Source: Actinomycetes bacterium (lineage in GTDB: Bacteria > Actinomycetota > Acidimicrobiia > Acidimicrobiales > RAAP-2). From it: a DNA stretch of 39,520 nt. Within the stretch, counting starts at the first letter, position 1. The number at the start of each line of letters is the position of its first letter. Where the stretch lies: the NCBI GenBank assembly GCA_021782915.1, contig JAJXUK010000019.1, positions 1 to 39,520 on the forward strand. Reading direction: 5' to 3'. Shown piece after piece: positions 1-9,478 of the stretch. The notes under the pieces are model-generated. The model saw only the letters and a program-made list of their open reading frames with translations, ran no database searches and was not told where the DNA came from. The position numbers were made by a program, and so were the translations under genes.

Positions 1-555
1 GGTGCGAAACCAGGGGGCTCCCGAGGGCGCCAAGGATCAGGCGAAGGCGCAGTACATCTGCGCGGGTCGGGCGGGAAAGCTCCAGTGTGCGCTGTGCCCC
101 TACGCGGCGGACTACCCGGAAGGGTTGCCCGTCATCGCTAATCCGCCGAGCGGTCCCTACCTTCCGGCTTCATGCTCACAGGCGACGAGAGTCGTCGACG
201 GCGCCGCGCTCATCAAGCTCGCCCAGCGCGACTACGGGGCAGCCCCGAGTGGCAGGCCTCGTACGGCCGACGGGCCCACGTCGAGAGCATCTTCGGGAAC
301 TTGCCCGACCCGAGCACCCAGAACATCCGGCGCGGCCTCTGTCGCGTCATGGGTCTGATCAAGACGACCCTGATGCTTGCTTTCGAGGTGATGGCCGCCA
401 ACCTGCGCCTGGTGCGCGAGTGGGCCAGGGCCACGGGCGAGAACTCCGATCCGCTCCACGAGCCCTTCCCCGAGGACGTCGGCGTCGAGGAGATCGACGC
501 CGAGGGTAACGTCCGCGTCGCGTCGCCGGACGACCTCAGCCCACCGGGCAGCTAG
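1..555 (+). pseudogene. C-terminal remnant of a DDE-type transposase, frameshifted
   Basis: The reading frame enters from outside the window and carries a cysteine cluster (CALCPYAADYPEG) like the knuckle in the DDE region of some actinobacterial transposases. Near position 240 it must shift by one missing base to continue as SPEWQASYGRRAHVESIF followed by an RRG and a helical stretch ending near WARATGE. That RRAHVE...G.L...RRG...A.NLRL pattern is typical of the C-terminal third of IS1182-like or related transposases. Joining the two frames gives one continuous protein, so the gene is broken rather than two small genes. The N-terminal catalytic part lies upstream of the window or is gone. 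The family is tentative; the remnant nature is well supported. Confidence 0.65.
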
Positions 556-718
556 CCCGTCCTTACCGCCGATCTGAGCCTCGCGGGACCTGACACGTCC
601 GACGAGGCTCTCGCGGGTCTCGTGCGACTCTCCTGACGCCGCCGCGCACCGCTGAACTCGCCGGCACCGCCCGCCGACGTCTCCAGAGCCCTCGGCAGGT
701 CGCCGGGCCGTCCCGCCA

Positions 719-753
719 CGACTTTCGTCACCGTGTGGGTCCGACTTTCGTCA
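719..753. repeat. Pair of 12-bp direct repeats next to tRNA-Ser
   Basis: CGACTTTCGTCA occurs at 719-730 and again at 742-753, 23 bases start to start, in the otherwise featureless gap 556-761. The pair lies between the transposase remnant and the 3' end of tRNA-Ser. It could be an end or target repeat of a mobile element, or an operator-like site. No inverted copy was seen on the other side of the transposase fragment, so its role is open. Confidence 0.5.
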
Positions 754-761
754 AGACCCCA

Positions 762-849
762 TGGCGGAGGAGGTGGGATTTGAACCCACGGTGGGTTGCC
801 CCACACACGATTTCCAATCGTGCCGATTCGGCCGCTCTCGCACTCCTCC
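762..849 (-). tRNA. tRNA-Ser (GGA)
   Basis: Read on the minus strand, acceptor arms GGAGGAG and CTCCTCC enclose a class II tRNA with a long variable arm. The anticodon stem-loop is CACGA-TTGGAAA-TCGTG, giving anticodon GGA. The TTCAAAT T-loop is present, and the terminal CCA is encoded (762-764). At 88 nt it fits tRNA-Ser. It is transcribed divergently from the SRP RNA gene. Its 3' end faces the transposase remnant. Confidence 0.96.
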
Positions 850-874
850 ACGGGCTGCAACGGCCCGGGTGGCA

Positions 875-880
875 AGGCTA
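875..880 (-). promoter_or_regulatory. -10 box of the tRNA-Ser promoter
   Basis: On the minus strand TAGCCT lies 25 bases before the mature tRNA-Ser 5' end, matching the TAGNNT boxes seen before many genes here. It stands back to back with the SRP RNA promoter at 907-912. No convincing -35 box was seen. Confidence 0.45.
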
Positions 881-906
881 CCCGAGCCGGGAGATTCGTG
901 GCGCGC

Positions 907-912
907 TAGCCT
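907..912 (+). promoter_or_regulatory. -10 box of the SRP RNA promoter
   Basis: TAGCCT ends six bases before position 919, where the terminal helix of the SRP RNA begins. That is the normal distance from a -10 box to a transcription start, so this RNA anchors the TAGNNT consensus used elsewhere in the window. No clear -35 element is visible. Confidence 0.6.
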
Positions 913-917
913 GAATG

Positions 918-1051
918 GGCTGAGGTCCAGAGCGGCAGCCGGGTCCCGTGCGACGGTCGTTCGTGAACCGAGTCAGGGGTGGAAGCCAGCAGCTCTCAGC
1001 GGGTCGTGCCGGGTGCCACGGATCGCCTGGCTACCGCTCTGGGCCTCGGCG
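918..1051 (+). ncRNA. ffs: Signal recognition particle RNA (4.5S type)
   Basis: The conserved domain IV core is visible at about 970-994: GTCAGG, a GGAA tetraloop, then AGCAGC, followed by GTGCCGGG as in bacterial 4.5S RNA. The ends form a long helix: 919-935 pairs with 1034-1050, with only G-U wobbles as deviations. The RNA binds Ffh to target nascent membrane and secreted proteins. Its place just before dnaX is the usual actinobacterial one. Ends are inferred from the terminal helix and the upstream -10 box, so they may be off by a few bases. Confidence 0.9.
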
Positions 1052-1067
1052 TCTCACAGGGCGCCGT

Positions 1068-1073
1068 TAGCAT
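1068..1073 (+). promoter_or_regulatory. -10 box of dnaX, leaderless spacing
   Basis: TAGCAT ends six bases before the dnaX ATG at 1080, so transcription should begin at or next to the start codon. There is no Shine-Dalgarno sequence before this ATG, which agrees with a leaderless mRNA. Confidence 0.5.
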
Positions 1074-1079
1074 TCGGGC

Positions 1080-2795
1080 ATGGCCGAGCAGCCCCTGCCC
1101 ACCTCCCTCGAGGGAGTCACCGCCCTCTACCGGCGATTCCGACCCGGTCGCTTCGCCGAGCTGCGCGGTCAGGACCACGTGGTGCGGGCCCTGCAGGGCG
1201 CCGTGGCCAGTGGCCGTGTCGTGCACGCGTACCTCTTCTCCGGCCCGCGCGGCACGGGCAAGACGACCGCCGCGCGCATCCTGGCCAAGGCGCTTAACTG
1301 CGAGAGTCCGCGCGACGGTGACGCCTGCAACGAGTGCGCCAGCTGTGTGGCCATCACGCGGGGCGCGTCTCTAGACGTGACCGAGCTCGACGCGGCGTCC
1401 AACAACGGAGTCGATGACGTGCGCGAGATCATCGCGAGCGCCTGGCACGGCACGCCGGGGCGATGGAAGGTCTACATCTTCGACGAAGTCCATCAGTTGT
1501 CCAAGCCGGCGTCCGCCGCGCTGCTCAAGACGCTGGAGGAGCCACCGCCGCACGTCATCTTCGTGCTGGCGACGACCGACCCACACAAGGTCCTGCCGAC
1601 GATTCGCTCACGTACGCAGCACCTCGAGTTCCGACTCTTCGGCGCCGACGTGCTGGGCGGGCTGCTGCGCGACGTGAGCGGTGCGGCGGCCCTCGGGGCT
1701 GACGAGGCCACCATCGAGGCGGCGGTGCGCCAGGGACGTGGCTCCGCGCGCGATGCCTTGAGCGCGCTCGACCAGCTGCTCGCGACCGGGCCCGTGTCTG
1801 AGACGCGTCCGCAGTTCGACGTGCTCTTTGACGCCCTGGTCGAGTCCGACGCGTCGGCGGCGCTGCGCGGACTCGCCGAGCTGGCGAATCAGGGTTGGGA
1901 TCCCGAGCAGCTCGCCGAGTCCTTCATCGCCGAGTTGCGTCAGGCGTTCCTGTTGCAGGTCGCGCCCGAGGTGTCGGGTGCGTTGGACGTGGACCGGGAG
2001 CGTCTCGCACGCTGGGGTGAGCGGCTGGGTCTCGCGCGCACCGTGAGGTCCCTCGAGACCCTGGGCCGCACGCTGCGCGAGATGCGCGGCGCGCCGGAGA
2101 AGACCGTTGCGCTCGAGGTGGCCCTCGTGCGTTTGACGCGGCCGGACTTGGACAGCACGGTTGAGGCCCTCGCGGAGCGGGTTACGCGCCTCGAGCGCCA
2201 CGGGCCGCGTCCCGAGCCGGAGACGGCACCGGCGCCCGTCACTCCGCGACGTCCCATCGGCTCGGCTCGTGAGACGCCGACGCCGACGGGGCCCCCGAGC
2301 GCTGCGTCGGTGCTGGAGTCAACGCCACCCACGACATCCGAGATCGCGGAGGCGGGCCCGTCGCTGGACCCGGGGGCTCCGGTGTCGCTCGAGGAGTTCC
2401 GCGAGCGATTCGCCGCCCGCGTCGTGCCACGCACGGCTCGCTCCGCCCAGCTCGTGCTGCGCGGGGCCCAGGTGCGCGAGGTGAGTGCGGGTCGCGTGGT
2501 TCTGGCCGTGTCCAGCGAGGGCGCGCGCAACAGCTCGGAGCTCATCACACCGGGTCTGCGCTCGGCCATCGAGCACGAGTTCCGCTCCGTGTACGCGCTC
2601 GAGTGGGTCGTGGACCCGGGCCTCGGTGCGCCCGCGACGCCATCGGCCCCGGCGAGGCGCAGGAGCGCCCCGGCGGGCGACGTGGAGGACGTCGTGACGA
2701 CATCGGAGCCGGGTGAGGAGACCGTCGTCATCGTGGATTCGGTGGCCGAGCATCTCATCACCGAGATGTTTCCCGGCGCGCAGGAGATACCGTGA
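1080..2795 (+). CDS. dnaX: DNA polymerase III subunit gamma/tau
   Basis: This is the clamp-loader ATPase that loads the beta sliding clamp and tethers the replicase. It is 571 residues, with the AAA+ module at the N-terminus: Walker A GPRGTGKT at 55-62, a zinc knuckle with Cys74, Cys83, Cys86 and Cys89, Walker B IFDEVH at 133-138, sensor 1 (LATTDP), and an SRTQHLEF arginine-finger segment. The middle holds the oligomerization domain. After about residue 375 comes a Pro/Ala/Thr-rich linker, then a tau-like C-terminal domain. No A-rich slippery heptamer was seen, so a frameshift-made gamma form is not expected. The ATG at 1080 is supported by the -10 box just before it. The stop overlaps the recR start by four bases. 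Confidence 0.97.
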   Translation: MAEQPLPTSLEGVTALYRRFRPGRFAELRGQDHVVRALQGAVASGRVVHAYLFSGPRGTGKTTAARILAKALNCESPRDGDACNECASCVAITRGASLDVTELDAASNNGVDDVREIIASAWHGTPGRWKVYIFDEVHQLSKPASAALLKTLEEPPPHVIFVLATTDPHKVLPTIRSRTQHLEFRLFGADVLGGLLRDVSGAAALGADEATIEAAVRQGRGSARDALSALDQLLATGPVSETRPQFDVLFDALVESDASAALRGLAELANQGWDPEQLAESFIAELRQAFLLQVAPEVSGALDVDRERLARWGERLGLARTVRSLETLGRTLREMRGAPEKTVALEVALVRLTRPDLDSTVEALAERVTRLERHGPRPEPETAPAPVTPRRPIGSARETPTPTGPPSAASVLESTPPTTSEIAEAGPSLDPGAPVSLEEFRERFAARVVPRTARSAQLVLRGAQVREVSAGRVVLAVSSEGARNSSELITPGLRSAIEHEFRSVYALEWVVDPGLGAPATPSAPARRRSAPAGDVEDVVTTSEPGEETVVIVDSVAEHLITEMFPGAQEIP

Positions 2796-3391
2796 GCTAC
2801 CCGCCGGCCCTGCAGGCCGTCGTCGACGAGTTGGGCCGCTTCCCCGGCGTGGGGCCCAAGTCCGCCCAGCGCATCGCCTTCTGGCTGATGCGCCAGCCCC
2901 GCGAGGACGTGGGTCGACTGGCGGCGGCGCTCGAGGACATGGCCAGCAAGCTGACGTTCTGTGAGCGCTGCTGCAACATCGCTGAGGCGGGCGACCTCTG
3001 TCCGATCTGCGCCGACGCGCGTCGGGACTCGTCCATCATCTGCGTGGTGGAGAGCCCACCGGACGTCGCGGCGGTGGAGCGCTCGGGCGCCTTCCGTGGC
3101 ACGTACCACGTGCTGCACGGCGTGCTCAATCCCCTCGAGGGCGTCACGCCGGACCGGCTGCGCATCCAGGAGCTCGTGCGGCGCCTGGACGCGAGCGTGC
3201 ACGAGGTGATCCTGTGCTTTAACTCCAACGTCGAGGGCGACGCGACCGCGATGTACCTGAGCCGCCTGCTGGGCGCGCCGGGCCTGGTCGTCTCCCAGCC
3301 CGCGAGCGGCCTGCCGGTCGGGGGCGACCTGGAGTTCGCCGACGACCTGACGCTCGGGCGGGCCCTGGACGGGCGCCGGGTCCTGAGCTAG
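2792..3391 (+). CDS. recR: Recombination mediator protein RecR
   Basis: RecR acts with RecO and RecF to load RecA on gapped single-stranded DNA. At 199 residues it has the family length. A helix-hairpin-helix region (LGRFPGVGPKSAQRIAF, about 14-30) is followed by a zinc finger CERC...CPIC (Cys57, Cys60, Cys70, Cys73) and a Toprim domain with the VVESPPD acidic motif. Its GTG start lies inside the dnaX stop (GTGA, 2792-2795), implying translational coupling; dnaX-recR is a widely conserved pair. The stop codon shares CTAG at 3388-3391 with the convergent uppP gene. Confidence 0.97.
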   Translation: MSYPPALQAVVDELGRFPGVGPKSAQRIAFWLMRQPREDVGRLAAALEDMASKLTFCERCCNIAEAGDLCPICADARRDSSIICVVESPPDVAAVERSGAFRGTYHVLHGVLNPLEGVTPDRLRIQELVRRLDASVHEVILCFNSNVEGDATAMYLSRLLGAPGLVVSQPASGLPVGGDLEFADDLTLGRALDGRRVLS

Positions 3392-4287
3392 GCGAAGTAG
3401 ATGACGCCGAAGAGCCCCAGGGCCGCGCTGTAGAGCGCGAAGGGCGCCAGCGTGCGCGTGGAGAACCAGCGCACGAGGAAGCGAACTGAGGCGTACGCGG
3501 TCAGCGCGGCGCAGGCCGCGCCGATCAGCGCCGGCGTGCGCACGCCGGCACCCGTGGTGCCGAGCAGCTCGGGCAGCTTGTAGATCCCGGCGAGCAGGAT
3601 GACCGGGGTCGCGAGCAGGAACGAGAACTGCGCGGCGTCCTCGTGGTCCAGCCCGCCGAGCAGGCCCGTCACCATCGAGACGCCCGATCGCGAGATGCCG
3701 GCAAACAGAGCCAGGCTCTGACTGGCGCCGATGGCCAGGGCCTGGGACACCGAGAGGGTCTCGAGACGGGGCCGGCGGTGGTGTCGCCCGCCCGGGCGGC
3801 GCAGCGCCTCGCCCAGGCTGAGGAGCAGGCCGTTGAGGATCAAGAAGATCGAGGCCGCCAGCGGCTTGGCGAACAGGACGCGCAGCGTCGCGTCGAAGGC
3901 CACGCCGGCCAGGCCCACCGGGATGGTGGCCACCACCAGCAGCGCGAGCAGGCGGTAGTCCGGGTCCACGTCGGGCGCGTTGAGGCGCCACAGCGAGGAC
4001 AGCCCGCGACGTGGCACGCCGCCCAGCCGTCGTCCGAGGGCGCGCGCGAAGGACGCCCAGGTGCGCCAGTAGTAGGCGAGCAGGCCAACCGCGGTGCCCA
4101 CGTGCAGTCCGACGAGGAAGCTGAGGAAGAACGAGTGATGCTCGCTCTGGGCCCTGACCAGGTCGTGCCAGCCCAGCAGCGCGGGCGCGATCACTCCATG
4201 GCCGAGGCTCGAGACCGGAAAGAGCTCGGAGATGCCCTGGAGCAGGCCGAGGATGATGGCCTGCAGGTCGGTGATCGGCGCGGGCAC
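3388..4287 (-). CDS. uppP: Undecaprenyl-diphosphatase
   Basis: This integral membrane enzyme dephosphorylates undecaprenyl diphosphate to recycle the lipid carrier for peptidoglycan and other wall polymers. The protein has 299 residues and about eight hydrophobic segments. Signature one is QGISELFPVSSLGH at 17-30, a variant of the usual QGxxEFLPISSxxH. Signature two is AGISRSGVSM at 196-205. The family (BacA/UppP) is clear; the ELFPVSS variant is a mild departure. On the minus strand TAACGT (4294-4299) ends six bases before the GTG start, suggesting a leaderless mRNA. The stop overlaps the recR stop in CTAG. Confidence 0.93.
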   Translation of the reverse strand: MPAPITDLQAIILGLLQGISELFPVSSLGHGVIAPALLGWHDLVRAQSEHHSFFLSFLVGLHVGTAVGLLAYYWRTWASFARALGRRLGGVPRRGLSSLWRLNAPDVDPDYRLLALLVVATIPVGLAGVAFDATLRVLFAKPLAASIFLILNGLLLSLGEALRRPGGRHHRRPRLETLSVSQALAIGASQSLALFAGISRSGVSMVTGLLGGLDHEDAAQFSFLLATPVILLAGIYKLPELLGTTGAGVRTPALIGAACAALTAYASVRFLVRWFSTRTLAPFALYSAALGLFGVIYFA

Positions 4288-4332
4288 GCTGGCACGTTAG
4301 ACGATGGCACTCGTGGCGTGCGAGACTGCGCT

Positions 4333-4848
4333 GTGCGCTACCTGAGCATCGTGCGACACGCCGAAGCCGAGGATGCGGCCCGCTCGGGACGCGACTACGA
4401 CCGGGCCCTCACGGCGCGCGGGCGACGTCAGTGCGCGAGCCTGCGCGCCCTGGCCGCGGATCCGCACGCCCTCGGCGCGTACGGGCCGGTCACGGCCCTG
4501 GTCAGTGGCGCGGCGCGCACGCGCCAGACCTTCTCCGAGTCCTTCGAGGGGCTCGACTTCGTCCAGCGCGTCGAGTACAGCGATCTGATCTACAACGGGC
4601 GCCGCGACGTCAGCGCCGAGGACGTGCTCCTCGAGCTGGCGGCCATCGATCCGGTGACGAGCTCGCTGCTCGTCGTGGGCCACAACCCGACGCTGCGCGA
4701 GCTGGTGGACGCGCTGGCCATCGAGGTGCCCGAGCCGCTCTCGCGCGGGCACCTGCCCAAGGCCGGCACCCTCGTGCTGGGCCTGGCCGAGGACGAGCCG
4801 GTGGGCCTCAAGCGCTACCGCGCCGTGGCGGCCTACCGGCCCGACTGA
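4333..4848 (+). CDS. SixA-like histidine phosphatase family protein
   Basis: This is a small histidine phosphatase of the phosphoglycerate mutase/SixA superfamily, about 171 residues. The catalytic RHG-type motif reads IVRHAEAE (His9), the second arginine is in GAARTRQT, and the second histidine is in VVGHNPTL. SixA proteins remove phosphate from phosphohistidine in HPt domains, but many homologues have other or unknown substrates, so the substrate is not assigned. GTG at 4333 is chosen because the protein then starts MRYLSIVRHAE as in relatives; GTG at 4318 is an in-frame alternative. It converges with the thiolase gene with a 13-base gap. Confidence 0.82.
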   Translation: MRYLSIVRHAEAEDAARSGRDYDRALTARGRRQCASLRALAADPHALGAYGPVTALVSGAARTRQTFSESFEGLDFVQRVEYSDLIYNGRRDVSAEDVLLELAAIDPVTSSLLVVGHNPTLRELVDALAIEVPEPLSRGHLPKAGTLVLGLAEDEPVGLKRYRAVAAYRPD

Positions 4849-4861
4849 GGGGACGTCGCGA

Positions 4862-6040
4862 CTAGAGGGTGCGCAGGATCGCCGCGTCGCCCTGGCCGCC
4901 GCCGCCGCACAGGGCCACGGCCGCCGTGCCGCCGCCGCGTCGGGCCAGCTCGTAGAGCGCCGTGAGGGCCAGGCGCGCGCCGGACATGCCGATCGGGTGC
5001 CCGAGGGCTACGGCCCCGCCGTTGACGTTGACGCGGTCCTCGTCGATGCCCAGGTCGTCCATCGAGGCCAGGCTGACGGCCGCGAAGGCCTCGTTGATCT
5101 CGTAGAGATCGAAGGAGGACGGGTCGAGGCCGAGCTTGGCCGCGGCCGTGGCGATGGCGTGCGAGGGCTGGTGCAGCAGCGAGGTGTCGGGCCCGGCCAC
5201 CTCGCCGTAGCTGAGGATCGTGCCGAGCGGGCTGAGCCCGAGGGCCTCGCAGCGCTCCTCGCTCATCACCAGCAACGCGGCCGCGCCGTCTGAGATCTGC
5301 GAGGCGTTGCCGGCGGTGATGGTGCCGTCACGCTCGAAGGCCGGACGCAGCGCGCCCAGCGAGTCGGCGGTGGTGTCCGCGCGCACGCCCTCGTCCGTGT
5401 CCACGACGAGCGGATCGCCCCGGCGCTGGGGGACCGAGACCGGCGCGATCTCCTCGGCCAGACGACCGGCCGCGATGGCCGCCGCGGCGCGCTGGTGCGA
5501 CTGGGCCGAGAAGGCGTCCTGTCGCTCGCGGCTGAGCGAGCCGGCGTTGTAGCGCTCCGTGGACAGGCCCATCGCGCAGTGGTCGAAGGCGCAGGTGAGC
5601 CCGTCGAACATCATCGAGTCCACGACGTTGGCGTCGCCGAGGCGGTAGCCCGCGCGCGCCCCGGGAAGCAGGTAGGGCGCGTTGGTCATCGACTCCATTC
5701 CCCCGGCCACGACGATCTCGGCCTCCCCGGCGCGGATCATCAGGTCGGCCAGGTGCAGGCTCTGCAGCCCGGACAGGCAGACCTTGTTGATGGTGGTCGC
5801 GTGCACGCTCATCGGGATGCCGGCGCGCTGGGCCGCCTGGCGGGCCGTGATCTGGCCCTGGCCGGCCTGGAGAACCTGGCCCATGAGGACCGCGTCGATG
5901 CTCGCCGGGTCGATCCCGGTCTGCTCGAGCACGGCCTTGATGGCCACGCCTCCCAGGTCCTGGGCGCTCAGGGCGCTGAGGGCACCCGACAACTTGCCGA
6001 TGGGGGTGCGCTGTCCGGCGACGATGACGCTGCGTGGCAT
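4862..6040 (-). CDS. Acetyl-CoA C-acetyltransferase (thiolase)
   Basis: It condenses two acetyl-CoA to acetoacetyl-CoA, or cleaves beta-ketoacyl-CoA. The 392-residue length is typical. The acyl-carrying cysteine is Cys88 in NKVCLSG, and the catalytic pair is His348 in [12 protein letters not shown] and Cys378 in CGGGGQGDA. The start [15 protein letters not shown] is preceded by AGGAG at good spacing; a start 14 codons upstream is also open but adds a non-conserved tail. The gene is divergent from crotonyl-CoA carboxylase/reductase across 87 bases, which suggests it supplies acetoacetyl-CoA to the ethylmalonyl-CoA route. A biosynthetic PhaA/AtoB-type role is inferred from context; a beta-oxidation role cannot be excluded. 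Confidence 0.92.
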   Translation of the reverse strand: MPRSVIVAGQRTPIGKLSGALSALSAQDLGGVAIKAVLEQTGIDPASIDAVLMGQVLQAGQGQITARQAAQRAGIPMSVHATTINKVCLSGLQSLHLADLMIRAGEAEIVVAGGMESMTNAPYLLPGARAGYRLGDANVVDSMMFDGLTCAFDHCAMGLSTERYNAGSLSRERQDAFSAQSHQRAAAAIAAGRLAEEIAPVSVPQRRGDPLVVDTDEGVRADTTADSLGALRPAFERDGTITAGNASQISDGAAALLVMSEERCEALGLSPLGTILSYGEVAGPDTSLLHQPSHAIATAAAKLGLDPSSFDLYEINEAFAAVSLASMDDLGIDEDRVNVNGGAVALGHPIGMSGARLALTALYELARRGGGTAAVALCGGGGQGDAAILRTL

Positions 6041-6114
6041 GACTCTCCTGACGTCGAGGCGACTCCGCCACGATAGACCCACTTGCTCCGGGCGAGCTTC
6101 GGAGGGTCAGACGG

Positions 6115-6120
6115 TAGTGT
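6115..6120 (+). promoter_or_regulatory. -10 box of ccr, leaderless spacing
   Basis: TAGTGT ends seven bases before the ATG at 6128. No Shine-Dalgarno sequence precedes that ATG. The site fixes the start within a frame that stays open further upstream (to 6083). Confidence 0.5.
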
Positions 6121-6127
6121 CTCGAAG

Positions 6128-7474
6128 ATGAGCGAGCTCCTCGACGCGGTGCGCGCGGGCGCATCGGCCGACGTCCTGTCCGCGACCCCCCTGCCCGCCA
6201 CGGTGCGCGGTGTGGTGGTGCGTCGCGAGGACATGGACATGTTCGCGGGGATGCCATCGCGAGAGAAGGACCCCCGACGCAGCCTGCACCTGCAGGAGTT
6301 CGAGCTGCCCGAGATGGCCCCCGACGAGGTCCTGGTCGCCGTCATGGCCTCCTCCATCAACTTCAACACCGTGTGGACGAGCATCTTCGAGCCGGTGTCG
6401 ACCTTCGGCTTCCTCGACCGCCTGGGCCGTGAGTCGATCTGGGGAGCGCGCCACGCGCGCGACTACCACGTCGTGGGCTCGGACGCCTCCGGGGTCATCG
6501 TGCGCGTGGGCTCCGCCGTGCGCGGCTGGAAGGTCGCCGACGAGGTCACCATCCACTGCAACCACGTCGACGACCAGGACCCCTCCAGCCACGACGACTC
6601 GATGCTGGCCAACAACCAGCGGATCTGGGGCTTCGAGACGAACTTCGGCGGCCTGGCCGACGTGACCCTGGTCAAGGCCAATCAGCTCATGCCCAAGCCG
6701 GCCCACCTGAGCTGGGAGGAGGCGGCGGTCAACGCCCTGTGCAACTCGACCTCGTATCGCATGCTCGTCTCGCGCAACGGTGCGCCGGTGACCCAGGGTG
6801 ACAAGGTGCTCATCTGGGGCGCCTCGGGCGGCATCGGCTCCTTCGCCGTGCAGCACGTGCTCAACTCCGGGGGCGTGCCCATCGGCGTCGTCTCGAGCCC
6901 GGAGAAGGCCGCGATCCTGCGCGAGCTCGGCTGCGAGCACGTCATCGATCGAGCCGACAAGGGCTACCGGTTCTGGAAGGACGAGCACACCCAGGACGAG
7001 TCCGAGTGGCGGCGCCTGGGACGCGACATCCGGTCCCTGGTCGGTGAGGACCCCGACATCGTCTTCGAGCACCCGGGCCGCTCCACCATGGGCGCGAGCG
7101 TCTTCGTGGCCAAGCGCGGAGGCACCATCGTGACCTGCGCGGCCACCAGCGGCTACATGATCGAGTACGACAACCGCCACCTGTGGATGAAGCTCAAGAC
7201 GATCAAGGGCTCGCACTTCTCGAACTACCGCGAGGCGTGGGCGGCGAACCAGACCCTGATCGACGGCAAGGTCGTGCCCCCCCTGTCGGCGGTCTTCGCG
7301 CTCGAGCAGGCGGGCGAGGCCACCTACGAGATGCACCACAACCGCCACGAGGGCAAGATCGGCATCCTGTGCGTGGCCGAGGCCGAGGGCCTCGGCATCA
7401 CGGATCACGAGACTCGCGCGCGGGTCGGCGAGGCGCGTCTGAGTGTCTTCCGGCGTCACGGAGCTGGCTCGTGA
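6128..7474 (+). CDS. ccr: Crotonyl-CoA carboxylase/reductase
   Basis: The enzyme reductively carboxylates crotonyl-CoA with NADPH and CO2 to (2S)-ethylmalonyl-CoA, the defining step of the ethylmalonyl-CoA pathway. It is an MDR-family protein of 448 residues. The nucleotide-binding motif is GASGGIGSFA at 231-240, and the family hallmark MHHNRHEGKIGIL lies near the C-terminus. The four residues known to hold CO2 in the Kitasatospora enzyme (Asn81, Phe170, Glu171, His365) have matches at Asn80 (SINFN), Phe169-Glu170 (GFETNFG) and His363 (GSHFSNY). This supports true carboxylase activity rather than simple enoyl reduction. The stop overlaps the epimerase start by four bases, so the two are translationally coupled. 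Confidence 0.96.
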   Translation: MSELLDAVRAGASADVLSATPLPATVRGVVVRREDMDMFAGMPSREKDPRRSLHLQEFELPEMAPDEVLVAVMASSINFNTVWTSIFEPVSTFGFLDRLGRESIWGARHARDYHVVGSDASGVIVRVGSAVRGWKVADEVTIHCNHVDDQDPSSHDDSMLANNQRIWGFETNFGGLADVTLVKANQLMPKPAHLSWEEAAVNALCNSTSYRMLVSRNGAPVTQGDKVLIWGASGGIGSFAVQHVLNSGGVPIGVVSSPEKAAILRELGCEHVIDRADKGYRFWKDEHTQDESEWRRLGRDIRSLVGEDPDIVFEHPGRSTMGASVFVAKRGGTIVTCAATSGYMIEYDNRHLWMKLKTIKGSHFSNYREAWAANQTLIDGKVVPPLSAVFALEQAGEATYEMHHNRHEGKIGILCVAEAEGLGITDHETRARVGEARLSVFRRHGAGS

Positions 7475-7887
7475 GCCAGCTCACGGAGATCGACCACGTG
7501 GCCATCGCCGTCAACGACCTGGCGGCCACGATCGCCTGGTACGAGTCAGTGCTGGGCGCGCGGGTCGTGCACCGCGAGGTCGTGGCCAGCGACGGGGTTG
7601 AAGAGGCCCTCATCGCGGTGGCCGAGTCCTACGTGCAGCTGCTCACGCCGACGACGCCGGACTCGCCGGTGGCCAAGTTCCTCGCCACGCGCGGCGAGGG
7701 CCTGCACCACGTCGGCTTTCGCGTGGCTGACTGCGCGGCCGCCCTCGAGGCGGTGCGCGCCGCCGGTGGGCGCTTGATCGACCAGGTGCCGCGGGCGGGC
7801 TCGCGGGGCACCACCGTGGCCTTCGTGCACCCCAAGACCATCGGGGGCACGCTGATCGAGCTGGTTGAGGAGGGTCCGGCACACTAG
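7471..7887 (+). CDS. mce: Methylmalonyl-CoA/ethylmalonyl-CoA epimerase
   Basis: This is a vicinal-oxygen-chelate fold enzyme that interconverts the 2R and 2S epimers of methylmalonyl-CoA and, in this pathway, ethylmalonyl-CoA. It is 138 residues, of family length. The metal ligands are recognizable: His9 in IDHVAIAV, Gln in YVQLLTP, His in LHHVGFRV and Glu in LIELVEE. The GTG start lies in the ccr stop (GTGA), so it is made with Ccr. That coupling suggests the epimerase serves the Ccr product as well as the propionyl-CoA carboxylase product, which must be epimerized before the B12 mutase. Confidence 0.93.
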   Translation: MSQLTEIDHVAIAVNDLAATIAWYESVLGARVVHREVVASDGVEEALIAVAESYVQLLTPTTPDSPVAKFLATRGEGLHHVGFRVADCAAALEAVRAAGGRLIDQVPRAGSRGTTVAFVHPKTIGGTLIELVEEGPAH

Positions 7888-7909
7888 GGCCCGTCTCGAT
7901 GGGGACTTG

Positions 7910-7915
7910 TAGGCT
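7910..7915 (+). promoter_or_regulatory. -10 box of pccB, leaderless spacing
   Basis: TAGGCT ends six bases before ATG 7922. A GTG at 7916 in the same frame abuts the box and would lie upstream of the predicted transcript, so ATG 7922 is preferred. No Shine-Dalgarno sequence is present. Confidence 0.5.
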
Positions 7916-7921
7916 GTGGCC

Positions 7922-9474
<1,553 letters not shown>

Positions 9475-9478
<4 letters not shown>

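Noticed and set aside
761-1297. 178-codon open frame beginning in tRNA-Ser
   Set aside because: It runs through tRNA-Ser, the SRP RNA and the start of dnaX in another frame; it is a chance frame.
1080-2795. Programmed frameshift in dnaX for a separate gamma subunit
   Set aside because: No A AAA AAG-like slippery run or following stop/hairpin arrangement was seen in this GC-rich gene.
1940-3991. 683-codon open frame on the minus strand across dnaX, recR and uppP
   Set aside because: It is antisense to dnaX and recR, both certain genes, and shows no family motif. Long open antisense frames are expected at this GC content.
3643-4332. Extending the SixA-like gene upstream to 3643
   Set aside because: The extra part is antisense to uppP and has no conserved sequence; the phosphatase domain begins right after GTG 4333.
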